Below, piece by piece: positions 16,359-25,548 of a DNA stretch of 64,000 nucleotides; position 1 is the stretch's first letter, and the number at the start of each line of letters is the position of its first letter. The position numbers and the translations under genes were made by a program. Origin of the DNA: Tenggerimyces flavus (GTDB taxonomy: Bacteria; Actinomycetota; Actinomycetes; Propionibacteriales; Actinopolymorphaceae); contig NZ_JAFBCM010000001.1 in the NCBI RefSeq assembly GCF_016907715.1, positions 248,001-312,000 of the forward strand, in the 5' to 3' direction. The notes under the pieces were generated by a model that made no database searches, was not told where the DNA came from, and was given only the letters and a program-made list of their open reading frames with translations.

Positions 16359-19208
16359 ATGGAGTTCCGCGTTCTGGGGCCGCTCGAGGTCCTTCACAAC
16401 GGTGACCCGCTCAAGCTCGGCGGGCCGAAGCAGCGCGCCGTCCTGGGGGTGCTGATCGCGCACGCCGGGCACGCTGTGCCGGTCGCGCGGCTGACCGACG
16501 AGCTGTGGGGCGACGACCCGCCGCCGACCGCCGCGACCGCGCTGCAGGTGTACGTCTCCGCGCTCCGCAAGGTGCTCGGCGACCGCGTGGTGAGCTCGCG
16601 CGGGACGTACCTGCTCGACCTCACCGGTGACGACCTCGACGCCGAACGGTTCGAGGAACTGGTCGCCCGCGGCCGCGGCCACCGGGCCGAGCATCCCGCC
16701 CGGACGAGCGCCGACCTCGGCTTCGCGCTCGCGCTCTGGCGCGGCGACGCGTACGCCGACCTGCCCGGCGGCCCGACGCTGCAGGCCGAGCAGGCCCGCC
16801 TGGACGAGCTGCGCCTCGCGGTCGTCGAGGACCGTGCCGAGGCCGAGCTCGAGCTGGGCAAGCACGCGCATCTGCTGTCCGAGCTGGCCGGCCTCGCCGT
16901 TCAGCACCCGACGCGCGAGCGGCTGATCTCGCTGTACATGCTCACCGCGTACCGCTGCCGCCGCGTCGGCGACGCGATGCGCGCGTACGAGACGCTGCGG
17001 ACGAGGCTGCACGACGAGTACGGCGTCGAGCCGAGCCAGGAGACACGTTCGCTGGCCCGCTCGATCTCTCGCCGCGACCCGACCCTCGACGCGCCGTGGC
17101 CGGAGTGGATCCCGGCGCCGACCAGCCGGTTCGTCGGCCGCCGGCGCGAGCTGGTCCAGCTCGGCGATCAGCTGCCGCGGACCCGGTTGCTCACGATCAC
17201 CGGGCCTGGCGGCGCGGGCAAGACGCGGTTGTCGCTGGAGATCGGGCGCGAGGCCGTTCACGACCATCCGGACGGCGTCCGGTTCATCGACCTGTCGTCC
17301 GCGCCCGTCGGCAGCTCGGTCGCCGCGACGATCGCCGGCGTGCTCGGCGACCGCGAGCAGCCGGGCATCGACCTGCTGGACACGCTCGCGACCGAGCTGC
17401 ATCGCTCGCGGGTGCTGTTGATCCTCGACAACTGCGAGCACCTCGTCGACGACTGCGCGAAGGTCTGCCAGTACCTGCTCGAGCGGTGTCCCGGCGTACG
17501 GATCCTCGCGACCAGCCGGGAGCCGCTCGGCATCGGCGGCGAACGGGTGTGGCCGCTGTCCGGGCTGGCGCTGCCCGTGGCCGGCGACGTCAGCGAGGTC
17601 GCGGCGCGGAGCGAGTCCGTACGCCTGTTCGCCGACCGCGCGCAGGCCGCGGCGCCGACGTTCACACTCGGTCCGGGTCCGCTCGCGACCGTGTCGGAGC
17701 TGTGCCGCCGGTTGGACGGCATGCCGCTCGCGATCGAGCTGGCCGCCGCGCAGCTGCGGACGCAGTCGCTGGACGAGGTCGCGTCCCGGTTGGGCCAGCG
17801 GCTGGACCTGCAGGACGCGCGGTCGCGCACGCTGCCCGAGCGACACCGGACGATGCGCGCCGCGATCGACTGGAGCCACCGGCTGTTGTCCCCGCGGGAG
17901 CAGGCGACGTTCCGAAGGCTGTCGGTGTTCAAGGGCGGCTTCACCCGCGACGCGGTCGAACGGGTCGCCGCCGACGTCGCGGGCTTCGCGCCGAATGACG
18001 CGGCCGAGGTGTTCGATGCCCTGACCCAGTTGGTGGATCGTTCGCTCGTCGTCGCCGAGTCCTCGATCGACAACGGTGCGGTCGGGACGCGCTACCGGAT
18101 GGTGGAGACGATCGCCGCGTACGCCGCCGAACGGTTGGCGGAGTCGCGCGAGGAGCTGGCGACGCGCGTACGCCATGCCGCGTGGGTGACCGACCTCGCC
18201 GAGGCAACCGACAAGGCGTGGGCGACCAACAAGAACGCGACGCTGATCCTCGCCGTCGAGCACGACAACGTCCGGGCCGCGATCGAGTGGACGCTCGGGG
18301 ATGGGCAGGATCCTCAACGGGCGTTGCAGATTGGCTCGTTGGTCTGGTGGTTCTGGTGGACCCGCGGGCTGATGGAGGAGGGACGCGACCTGCTCGAACG
18401 AGCGCTCGCCGCGTCCAGCTCGGAGCCCTCGCAGCAGCGCGGTGCGGCGCTTCGGGCGGCGGCCTCGTTGGCGCGCAGCAGCGGTGCGTACGCCGCGGCG
18501 TACCGGCTCGGCGAGGAGTGTCTGCGGGTGAACCGCGCGATCGGTTTGGAGCGTGGCATCGGGTTCGCGCTGAACTCGTTGGCGATCACGTTGCAAGCGC
18601 AGAACAAGATCGAGGACTCGTTGCTGTTGCTCGCCGAGTCTCGCGAGCGGTATGCCGAGGCCGGCGACGAACGTGGGCAGGCCTCGGCGCTCAACAACAT
18701 GGGCAACAGCCTGCGCGCGTCCGGTCGGCTCGAGGAGGCCACTGAGTCGTTGCAGGACGCGCTCGAACGCTTCCGCAAGCTGTCCGATCGCCGGGGCGAG
18801 GCCGCTGTGCTCACCAACCTGGCGATCTGCGCGCGCCGTTCCGGCGACGTGCAGCGGTCACGCGACCTGAGCCTGCACGCGTTGACGCTGTACACCGAGC
18901 TGGGGTTGGCCGAAGGGCAGACCGACATCTTCGACTGCCTGGCCTGGTGCGAGCTCGCCGAGGGCCGCGCGCTGTCGGCGCTGCGGTTGCTCGCCGCCGC
19001 GGACCAGGTGCGACGCCGGCTGGGGTCGCCGCGGTTCAGCCCGGACGAGATCGCGGACTACGAGGACGCGATCGCGCGGGCGCGCAAGTTGGTCGGCAGC
19101 CGGGCTTCCGCCTTGGAACGCGCCGCCGAGGAGGTCACGCTCGACGACCTCGTGGCCGAGATCCTGCACGACGCCTCCACGTCGCCCGAGCTGAACGCCG
19201 CCGGCTAG
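16359..19208 (+). CDS. AfsR/SARP-type transcriptional regulator with NB-ARC and TPR domains
   Basis: A 949-residue regulator. Residues 1-95 form an OmpR-like winged helix (MEFRVLGPLEVLHNG; LTDELWGDDPP; LQVYVSALRKVLG). About 100-245 is the BTAD helical domain (AERFEELVARGRG onward). About 255-540 is a STAND/NB-ARC ATPase with Walker A GPGGAGKTRL, LLILDNCEHLVDDC and the LATSREPLGIGGE sensor. The last 300 residues hold tetratricopeptide-like repeats (ALNSLAITLQAQNKIEDSLL; ALNNMGNSLRASGRLEEATE). Relatives in Streptomyces switch on secondary metabolism, but no biosynthetic cluster lies in this window, so the target is unknown. No clear Shine-Dalgarno sequence. Convergent with pyrE across a hairpin pair. 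Confidence 0.93.
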   Translation: MEFRVLGPLEVLHNGDPLKLGGPKQRAVLGVLIAHAGHAVPVARLTDELWGDDPPPTAATALQVYVSALRKVLGDRVVSSRGTYLLDLTGDDLDAERFEELVARGRGHRAEHPARTSADLGFALALWRGDAYADLPGGPTLQAEQARLDELRLAVVEDRAEAELELGKHAHLLSELAGLAVQHPTRERLISLYMLTAYRCRRVGDAMRAYETLRTRLHDEYGVEPSQETRSLARSISRRDPTLDAPWPEWIPAPTSRFVGRRRELVQLGDQLPRTRLLTITGPGGAGKTRLSLEIGREAVHDHPDGVRFIDLSSAPVGSSVAATIAGVLGDREQPGIDLLDTLATELHRSRVLLILDNCEHLVDDCAKVCQYLLERCPGVRILATSREPLGIGGERVWPLSGLALPVAGDVSEVAARSESVRLFADRAQAAAPTFTLGPGPLATVSELCRRLDGMPLAIELAAAQLRTQSLDEVASRLGQRLDLQDARSRTLPERHRTMRAAIDWSHRLLSPREQATFRRLSVFKGGFTRDAVERVAADVAGFAPNDAAEVFDALTQLVDRSLVVAESSIDNGAVGTRYRMVETIAAYAAERLAESREELATRVRHAAWVTDLAEATDKAWATNKNATLILAVEHDNVRAAIEWTLGDGQDPQRALQIGSLVWWFWWTRGLMEEGRDLLERALAASSSEPSQQRGAALRAAASLARSSGAYAAAYRLGEECLRVNRAIGLERGIGFALNSLAITLQAQNKIEDSLLLLAESRERYAEAGDERGQASALNNMGNSLRASGRLEEATESLQDALERFRKLSDRRGEAAVLTNLAICARRSGDVQRSRDLSLHALTLYTELGLAEGQTDIFDCLAWCELAEGRALSALRLLAAADQVRRRLGSPRFSPDEIADYEDAIARARKLVGSRASALERAAEEVTLDDLVAEILHDASTSPELNAAG

Positions 19209-19230
19209 CTCCCCTCCCTCGAAGAGGTTC

Positions 19231-19281
19231 GAATGAAGGGCACCTTCATTCAATAGGTTCGAATGAAGGGACCCTTCATTC
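19231..19281. terminator. tandem palindrome (family A) between afsR-like gene and pyrE
   Basis: Two small hairpins, GAATGAAGG/CCTTCATTC (19231-19251) and GAATGAAGGG/CCCTTCATTC (19261-19281), are separated by AATAGGTTC. The two also pair with each other as one 21-base stem with two mismatches. The last bases include the pyrE stop codon (TCA at 19280-19282 on this strand). A bidirectional terminator is the simplest role. Confidence 0.7.
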
Positions 19282-19798
19282 AAACCGTCAGCGCGTCGAG
19301 CTGGTCGCCGGTGAGGACGGAGCGGACCTGGATCCCGTTGCTGGCAAGCTGGTTCGCGGCGGGAGCCCGCCGGTCGATCGCGCACAGAACGGTGTCGGCC
19401 TTCCCGCCCAGCCCCCGGATCGCGTGCGCGGCGTCGATCACGGCACCGCCGGTGGAGATCACGTCCTCGACGAGCAGGACCTCGCGCCCCGCGCAGTCGA
19501 CGCCCTCGACGAGCTTCTGGGTGCCGTACGTCTTGGCCTGCTTGCGGATGAACAGCACGGGCAGCCCGGTGACCTGGCCGAGCAGGGTCGCGATCGGGAT
19601 TCCGCCGAGCTCGAGCCCACCGAGCAGCTCCGTGCCGGTCGGTACGAGCGGCGCCATCGCGTCGACAACCCGGCGCAGCAGCACGGGATCGGTCTCGAAG
19701 AGGTACTTGTCGAAGTAGTGCGTCGCCGTGAGCCCCGAGCGCAGCGTGAACTGACCAGTCAGGCGGCTACGTTCGTTGATCTGTCGAGCGAGATCCAT
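19280..19798 (-). CDS. pyrE: orotate phosphoribosyltransferase
   Basis: Makes orotidine 5'-phosphate from orotate and PRPP in de novo pyrimidine synthesis. A 172-residue protein from ATG 19798 (MDLARQINERSRLTGQFTLR). The PRPP loop reads VLLVEDVISTGGAVIDA, and FDKYLFETDP and GGLELGGIPIAT are family signatures. The open frame continues upstream but overlaps the protease gene and is not coding. It starts six bases beyond the stop of the metalloprotease gene, on the same strand, so the two may share a transcript. Confidence 0.95.
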   Translation of the reverse strand: MDLARQINERSRLTGQFTLRSGLTATHYFDKYLFETDPVLLRRVVDAMAPLVPTGTELLGGLELGGIPIATLLGQVTGLPVLFIRKQAKTYGTQKLVEGVDCAGREVLLVEDVISTGGAVIDAAHAIRGLGGKADTVLCAIDRRAPAANQLASNGIQVRSVLTGDQLDALTV

Positions 19799-19803
19799 GG
19801 ACC

Positions 19804-22506
19804 TCAGGCTAGGCCCTGGATGTACGCGGCGACGGCCCGGCCGCGTTCGGCGTCGTAGCCGACGAAGTAGGGCACGCCGTCCGGCCCGCTGAACGGCAGC
19901 AGGGTCGAGCGCTTGTACGGCAGATCGCACACCGTCGTCGGGATCAGCTCGCCGTCCAGCACGCGGTAGATGGTGAAGCCGCGCCGCGCCGCCGACGCCA
20001 TCAGCACTCGGGTCTCGCCCTGGCGCGTGAACGTCCGCAGGTTCGTCCACCCCGGGCTGAGCAAGGCGGAGTTGACATCGACGAACGAGGCGGAATCCTC
20101 ACCAGGCTTGACGATCGAGGACCCGCCGGTCGCCTCGTTGTAGCGAACGAGCAGCGGCTCACCGTCGACCTCGAGCGACACGAGCGAGGTCCAACCCGGC
20201 TCCCAGGTCGCGTCGAGGACGGTCGCCGTACCGGAACCGTCCTCCTTGACCTGGTCGACCTGCACCCGCCCCGACTCGGTGTCGTAGAAGACGAGGTGCG
20301 CGTGCCCGCCGACCGCGAGCGTCCCGACGTGCGTCCAGCCCGGCGTGCCCGCCACCTCGGAGCTCGGCGCATAGGTTCCCGAACGGAAGTCCAGCTTGCC
20401 GATGCGGCATTGCCCGTTCTCGCCGTCGTACGTCAACAGCAGGTTGTCGTGCCCGTTGCGGAACGGAACCAGCGCCGTGCAGCTTCCCGCCCACGGCGTG
20501 ACGCCCCACTGTTCGATCAGCCGTGCCTCGTCGTTGATCAAGTAGGTATGGAGATTCCGCCCCGCCTCGTCGTACCCGACCAGACCGGCCAAGGTGGGGA
20601 ACGTGGTGAGGTTGGAGAGTTTCGGCCGCAGCGCGGACTGCCGGTACTCGACGTACTCCGGGCCCGCCGGAGTCGTGTCGGGCTCGAACTCGCTCGGCGA
20701 CAACGCCCGCGCGTACCCGCTGAGTCCCTGTCCGGCAAGCACCTGCTGGAGCACGGCGCGCGTCCCCGAGCTGACCGAGAGGTTGTCCCGTCCGCTGGCC
20801 AGGCGGTCCCGGTGCGCGGCGAGCAGATCCTCGCGAGCGTCTTGCAGGCTTGGGTTTTCGATCGTCTTCCACGAGTCCGCGACGACCTGCAGCAGGTGCC
20901 CGCGCGCCTCGGGAACGACGACGGCACGGTCGAGCGCGAGCAGCGTCGCCGCCCACCGTTCGCCGATGCCGAACTCGTCGAGCTCGCGGTCGGACAGGTC
21001 GCCGAGCGTGGCGTGGTACGACTCGTCGTACGGCACACCGCGCAGACCTTTGGGATCACCGGTCGACCGCGGCGCGATCGCGGTCGCCCGGGTCAGCGCG
21101 CACGCGACGTAGTCGCTCCAGCCCTCGGCCAGGCCGCGGCTCTGCGGCCACTCGAGGCTGGCGGAGTTGGCGTGACCGCCGACGAGCTGGCCGGTGACGC
21201 CGTGGAAGTACTCGTGCAGCACGACGGTCGGGTCGAGCGCGTCGTGCGTGACGTCGCGCGTGCCGAGGTGCAGGGTCGGGCCGCCGTCGAGCACGTTCAA
21301 CGGGTCGCCCGGGTCCCACCAGCTGCTGTCCTCGTCGTCATGCACGAGAACGGTCGTCCGGTCCGTGCTCACCGACGGGTTGCCGCGGATGTAGCTGCCG
21401 TCGCCCTCGCGGAAGCCGACCATGTGCGCGACGTCGTACGCCGTGCAGCTGAGGAAGAACGCATTGAGAACGAACTGTTCGTCGCCCTCCGGATCGGCCG
21501 GCTCGAACGCGAGCGAGAGCGTCTTACCGGTCCCCCGGCCGCTCATCGGGTCGCCGGTTTCGGCGTCGACGGCGTGGATCGTCGGGCCGCTCGTCTCGTT
21601 CGCGGCCACCCAGTCGGTCGGGACGCTCGGGTCGCGGTCGAGTCCGCGCAGGTCGAGGAGGAAGTTGGGCTGGTCGACGGCGCGCGGGATCAGCTGCAGA
21701 CCCCGTTCGCCGTCCGCGCTGAGCGGGTAGACCAGCGCGGTCGCGGCGATCCTTCGCGTGACCTCCTGCCGGTAGAGCAGGGTGCCGTCGTGCGCGTCGA
21801 TCAGCACGCGCCAGCGACCTTCCTTGCCAGGAAGGAGGAACGAGGACTCCCAGGCGAGACGAAGATCATCGGGCTGCCAGAACCAGCGCAGCCTGGTCCG
21901 TACGACGTCGCCGAACGGGCCTTGCTCGAACGAGTGTGGGCGGTGCAGCTCGTCGGGCTTGCTCGCTTGTACGTTCGCCTCGAACGTCTCGTTGCTCACG
22001 AAGGTGGCAGCCTTGACGATCGCCTCTTCGGCGTCGAGCGTCGGCGCGAGATCCGGTGCGTTCTCGATCGTCACGAGCCGCGAGGAGATCTTCTGCACGA
22101 GGCCTTGCGGGCTGAACCGTACGGTCGCGGAGGCCTGGAAGATCGGCAGCCGTTGCCAGGTCTGGGCAAGGTGCACGACTGCGGCACCACTGGACAAAAG
22201 GGAGATCACGGGGGCTGTGGCGAACTCCAGCGCGCTGCCTTCGGGCGCGCCAAGCAGCCGCGACACCCGACGGTCGGTGAGCACGGCGAACGCGTCGCCC
22301 GCCAGATCGCCAGTACTCGACGAACCGGTCGGGTCGACGTCGACGGCCGTCGGGTTCTGAGTGAACCCGTCAACCCTCTGCACGCGGAGTTCTGCGACTT
22401 CGACGCATTGCACACCATCGGCGGCGGCTGCGAGCGCATTGATTCGGTCTTGTGCTACTTCGACCAGATTCCAACGGGTCTCGCGGACGTCGAAGGACTC
22501 GCTCAT
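19804..22506 (-). CDS. M36 (fungalysin)-like metalloprotease with beta-propeller-like C-terminus
   Basis: A 900-residue protein. The zinc motif is HEYFHG (His431, His435, catalytic Glu432), and the third ligand is Glu461 in GLAEGWSDY, as in M36/thermolysin-like proteases. Residues 100-260 resemble the FTP/PepSY propeptide region (LPIFQASATVRFSPQGLV; DAHDGTLLYRQEVTRRI). The last 260 residues contain five or so repeats of the type GWT.L.......L..Y....G, suggesting a tachylectin-like or beta-propeller fold. The N-terminus MSESFDVRETRWNLVEVAQD has no signal peptide, which is odd for this normally secreted family. AAAGGGG precedes ATG 22506. Followed closely by pyrE. Confidence 0.82.
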   Translation of the reverse strand: MSESFDVRETRWNLVEVAQDRINALAAAADGVQCVEVAELRVQRVDGFTQNPTAVDVDPTGSSSTGDLAGDAFAVLTDRRVSRLLGAPEGSALEFATAPVISLLSSGAAVVHLAQTWQRLPIFQASATVRFSPQGLVQKISSRLVTIENAPDLAPTLDAEEAIVKAATFVSNETFEANVQASKPDELHRPHSFEQGPFGDVVRTRLRWFWQPDDLRLAWESSFLLPGKEGRWRVLIDAHDGTLLYRQEVTRRIAATALVYPLSADGERGLQLIPRAVDQPNFLLDLRGLDRDPSVPTDWVAANETSGPTIHAVDAETGDPMSGRGTGKTLSLAFEPADPEGDEQFVLNAFFLSCTAYDVAHMVGFREGDGSYIRGNPSVSTDRTTVLVHDDEDSSWWDPGDPLNVLDGGPTLHLGTRDVTHDALDPTVVLHEYFHGVTGQLVGGHANSASLEWPQSRGLAEGWSDYVACALTRATAIAPRSTGDPKGLRGVPYDESYHATLGDLSDRELDEFGIGERWAATLLALDRAVVVPEARGHLLQVVADSWKTIENPSLQDAREDLLAAHRDRLASGRDNLSVSSGTRAVLQQVLAGQGLSGYARALSPSEFEPDTTPAGPEYVEYRQSALRPKLSNLTTFPTLAGLVGYDEAGRNLHTYLINDEARLIEQWGVTPWAGSCTALVPFRNGHDNLLLTYDGENGQCRIGKLDFRSGTYAPSSEVAGTPGWTHVGTLAVGGHAHLVFYDTESGRVQVDQVKEDGSGTATVLDATWEPGWTSLVSLEVDGEPLLVRYNEATGGSSIVKPGEDSASFVDVNSALLSPGWTNLRTFTRQGETRVLMASAARRGFTIYRVLDGELIPTTVCDLPYKRSTLLPFSGPDGVPYFVGYDAERGRAVAAYIQGLA

Positions 22507-22614
22507 GTGAGCCCCTTTCCCCCCATTCTCCCGGGAAAGTCCAGCAGACGGTGCGGAGAGGCGCAACCGATTCAGCGATTGTTGCGGAGAGCACCCAGGC
22601 GACTACTTGTCTGT

Positions 22615-23988
22615 CTAGAGTGCCTTGACGGCGCTGACCAGCTTCGTCAAGGACGCCTTGGCATCGCCGAAGAGCAGTGTGGTCTTGGGATCGTAGAGCA
22701 GCTCGTTCTCGATGCCGGCGAACCCGGGGCGCATCGAGCGCTTCATGAACACGACGGCTTTCGCATGATCGGCATCGAGGATGGGCATTCCCGAGATCGG
22801 CGATCCCTGCGGGCTGCGCGCGGCCGGGTTGACGACGTCGTTCGCGCCGACGACGAGTGCGACGTCGGCGCTCTTGAACTCGGGGTTGATCTGTTCCATC
22901 TCGACGAGCTGCTCGTACGGGACGTTCGCCTCGGCGAGCAGAACGTTCATGTGGCCGGGCATTCTGCCGGCGACGGGGTGGATGGCGTACGTGACCTCGA
23001 TGCCGCGTTCGTTGAGAATGTCGGCGAGTTCTCGCAACGTGTGTTGGGCTTGCGCGACGGCGAGCCCGTACCCGGGAACGACAATGACGCGCTGCGCGTA
23101 GCCGAGCAGGACGGCGATGTCCTCGGCGGGCGCGGACTTGACGGGGCGCTGGCTCTCGACGCTCGCGCCGAGGGTGGAGCCGCCTCTGAGTGCGCCGAAC
23201 ATGATGTTGGCTACGGAACGGCCCATCGCCTGCGCCATCAGCTTGGTGAGCAGCGCACCGGCCGCGCCGACGAGCGTGCCGGCGACCAGCAGGAGCGTGT
23301 TGCCGAGCAGGTAACCGCTGGCGGCGACTGAGAGTCCGGTGAAGGCGTTGAGGAGGGAGATGACGATCGGGACGTCCGCGCCGCCCACCGGGAGGACGAG
23401 GAGGACGCCGAGTCCCAACGCCACAAGGGCGAGAACGACGCCGATGAGCGTGTTGCCGGTGGTGACGACGAGGACCGACAGCGCAAGGGCGGCGATGATG
23501 GCGCCGCCGAACAGCCACTGCGCGCCTGGCGGAACGATGGGGCGGCTGGTCATGAGTTCTTGCAGCTTGGCGAACGTGATCGCCGAGCCGGAGAAGGAGA
23601 TCGCGCCGATCAGGACGGTGAACGCGGTGGCGACGAGCGGGATGATCGCGGACCCGCCGACCTCACCGAGCTCGAGCAGCGCGACGAGCGCGGCCGCTCC
23701 ACCGCCGACGCCGTTGAACAGCGCGACGAGCTGCGGCATCGCGGTCATCGCGACCCTGCGCGCGGCGACCGCACCGACCAGTCCGCCGAGCAGGATGGCG
23801 ATGAGGATCGCGACCAGGTTGCTCGGCCGTTCCGCGAGGAACACCAGCACGACCGCGAGCACCGCGCCGACCGCTCCGACGGCGTTGCCCCATCGGGCGG
23901 ACCGCGGCGACGACAACGCCTTCAGCGCGAGGATGAAGCAGACCGCGGCCAGCAGGTAGCCGGCGTCGATCCAGACGCTTTCGGTCAT
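22615..23988 (-). CDS. pntB: NAD(P) transhydrogenase subunit beta
   Basis: The membrane and NADP(H)-binding subunit of the proton-translocating transhydrogenase. The protein is 457 residues. Nine or so hydrophobic segments fill residues 1-270. The soluble dIII domain follows with VIVVPGYGLAVAQAQHTLRE, the NADP-binding GHMNVLLAEANVPYEQL, DVALVVGANDVVNPAA and FMKRSMRPGFAGIENELLY, all conserved. Last gene of the operon pntAa-pntAb-pntB; its start overlaps pntAb by four bases. Confidence 0.96.
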   Translation of the reverse strand: MTESVWIDAGYLLAAVCFILALKALSSPRSARWGNAVGAVGAVLAVVLVFLAERPSNLVAILIAILLGGLVGAVAARRVAMTAMPQLVALFNGVGGGAAALVALLELGEVGGSAIIPLVATAFTVLIGAISFSGSAITFAKLQELMTSRPIVPPGAQWLFGGAIIAALALSVLVVTTGNTLIGVVLALVALGLGVLLVLPVGGADVPIVISLLNAFTGLSVAASGYLLGNTLLLVAGTLVGAAGALLTKLMAQAMGRSVANIMFGALRGGSTLGASVESQRPVKSAPAEDIAVLLGYAQRVIVVPGYGLAVAQAQHTLRELADILNERGIEVTYAIHPVAGRMPGHMNVLLAEANVPYEQLVEMEQINPEFKSADVALVVGANDVVNPAARSPQGSPISGMPILDADHAKAVVFMKRSMRPGFAGIENELLYDPKTTLLFGDAKASLTKLVSAVKAL

Positions 23989-24281
23989 GGACGCTCGACC
24001 TGCTTGCGGGGCTTGAACATCTCGAGCATCCGGTCGGTGACGACGAATCCGCCGACCATGTTGAGCGTGGCGAGGAAGACGGCGACCAGCCCGACGATCA
24101 GCTCGATCGCGCTGTCCGCTCGTCCCGCCACCAGGATGGCGCCGACGAGGATGACTCCGTGGATGGCGTTCGCGCCAGACATCAACGGGGTATGCAGAAT
24201 CGTCGAGACCTTCGCGATGACCTCATACCCGGTGAACGCACTGAGCACGAAGATCGTCAACAGCACAATGCCTTCTGCCAT
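23985..24281 (-). CDS. pntAb: NAD(P) transhydrogenase subunit alpha, membrane part
   Basis: A 98-residue protein with three membrane segments (LLTIFVLSAFTGYEVI; ILVGAILVAGRADSAIELIV; LVAVFLATLNMVGGFVVTDR). It corresponds to the C-terminal part of the enterobacterial PntA, encoded separately in actinomycetes. It lies three bases after pntAa and overlaps pntB by four bases. Confidence 0.93.
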   Translation of the reverse strand: MAEGIVLLTIFVLSAFTGYEVIAKVSTILHTPLMSGANAIHGVILVGAILVAGRADSAIELIVGLVAVFLATLNMVGGFVVTDRMLEMFKPRKQVERP

Positions 24282-24284
24282 GAC

Positions 24285-25418
24285 CTATCCGACCTCCCCC
24301 AACTGGTCCTGGGTCAAGTGGTGCCGCACCTCGCCCGCGTGCGTCACGCAGCTCCCGGCGATGACGTCGTCGTCGAAGTCGATCTCGACGTTGCCCTCCT
24401 TGAGCATGAGCAAGAGGAAGTTGACAACGTTCTGTGCGTACAATCTGCTTGCCGGCAAGGGCATCTGGCTCGGCACGTTCCGGCCGCCCCAGATCGTGAC
24501 GCCGTTGACGTTCAGTTCTTCGCCGGGCTTGCTGCCCTCGACGTTGCTGCCCTGTTCGGCGGCGAGGTCGACGACGACGGAGCCGGGCTTCATGCCGTTG
24601 ACCATGGCGGCGGTGACGAGGAGCGGCGCCGGCCTTCCGGGCACTGCGGCGGTGGTGATGAGGGCGTCGGCGTTCGCGACGTACGGGGTGAGGAGCTCGC
24701 GCTGCTTGGCTGCTCGTTCCTCGGTCATCTCCCGCGCGTACCCACCGGTGCCGCCGAGGGCTTCGAGGGGCAGCTCGACGAACTTCGCGCCGAGGCTGCG
24801 GATCTCCTCCGCGGAGGCTTCGCGGACGTCGTACGCCTCAACCATCGCGCCGAGCCGCTTGGCGGTGGCGATGGCCTGCAGGCCCGCGACGCCGGCGCCG
24901 AGCACGAGCACGCTGGCCGGGCGGACCGTGCCGGCGGCTGTCATGAAGAGCGGAAAGAACCTCGGCAACCGTTCGGCGGCGACGATCGCGCACCGATAGC
25001 CGGCGACGAGGGCCTGACTGGAGAGGGCGTCCATGGACTGGGCGCGGGACGTTCTCGGGATGAGGTCCATGGAGAAGGTGGTGACCTTGCGGTCGCGGAG
25101 GATGCGGACGAGCGGGAGCTCCTGGATGGTGGGGAGGAACGAGACGGTGACCGTCCCCTCCGGCAGGTGCCGCACGTGCGCGAGGTCGGGGGGCTGGACG
25201 CTGAGCACGACCTTGGCGTTGTCGATGGCGTCGTCGCCGACGTACGCCCCGGCTGCGCGGTAGTCATCGTCGCTCGCATGCAGCTCAGCCCCGGCATCGG
25301 GCTCGACCGCGACCTCGAACCCCGCCTCCGTGAGCTTCGGAACCAGCTCCGGCACCACAGCAACCCGGCGCTCACCAGGCCGCCTCTCCCTGAGCACCGT
25401 GATCCTCACCCGGGGCAC
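24285..25418 (-). CDS. pntAa: NAD(P) transhydrogenase subunit alpha, NAD(H)-binding part
   Basis: The soluble dI subunit of 377 residues that binds NAD(H) and exchanges hydride with NADP(H) on PntB. Typical stretches are RERRPGERRVAVVPELV, FSMDLIPRTSRAQSMDALSS, the Rossmann glycine motif VLVLGAGVAGLQAIATAKRL and DVREASAEEIRSLGAKF. The start is GTG 25418. It is the first gene of the pnt operon and faces away from the XRE regulator at 25549. Confidence 0.96.
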   Translation of the reverse strand: MPRVRITVLRERRPGERRVAVVPELVPKLTEAGFEVAVEPDAGAELHASDDDYRAAGAYVGDDAIDNAKVVLSVQPPDLAHVRHLPEGTVTVSFLPTIQELPLVRILRDRKVTTFSMDLIPRTSRAQSMDALSSQALVAGYRCAIVAAERLPRFFPLFMTAAGTVRPASVLVLGAGVAGLQAIATAKRLGAMVEAYDVREASAEEIRSLGAKFVELPLEALGGTGGYAREMTEERAAKQRELLTPYVANADALITTAAVPGRPAPLLVTAAMVNGMKPGSVVVDLAAEQGSNVEGSKPGEELNVNGVTIWGGRNVPSQMPLPASRLYAQNVVNFLLLMLKEGNVEIDFDDDVIAGSCVTHAGEVRHHLTQDQLGEVG

Positions 25419-25532
25419 CCTAACTGATCATCGCGTGGGGCGACCCCGCCGTCGCGCGGCCGCCGTTCGGAATCCGCGTGGCTGGCCTCGGACAGGCGGG
25501 GAGGGCATGGTCAACTTCTGGGCGCGCACCAC

Positions 25533-25538
25533 TAGAGT
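25533..25538 (+). promoter_or_regulatory. -10 element before the DUF5753 regulator
   Basis: TAGAGT fits TANNNT and ends ten bases before the ATG at 25549. A GTCAAC -35-like hexamer lies about 17 bases upstream. This favours 25549 as the start and makes the ATG at 25507 unlikely, because it would lie upstream of the transcript. Confidence 0.4.
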
Positions 25539-25548
25539 CCATGGGTAC

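Noticed and set aside
16329-18596. A 755-residue minus-strand frame opposite the AfsR-type gene
   Set aside because: Antisense shadow with Arg/Gln-rich composition; the plus strand has full domain content.
16359-19208. Cluster-situated regulator of a secondary-metabolite cluster
   Set aside because: The neighbours are pyrimidine, protease and transhydrogenase genes; no biosynthetic enzymes occur within the window.
20296-23331. A 1011-residue plus-strand frame opposite the M36-like and pntB genes
   Set aside because: Arg/Val/Glu-rich shadow of real minus-strand genes carrying clear motifs; no ribosome site or domain.
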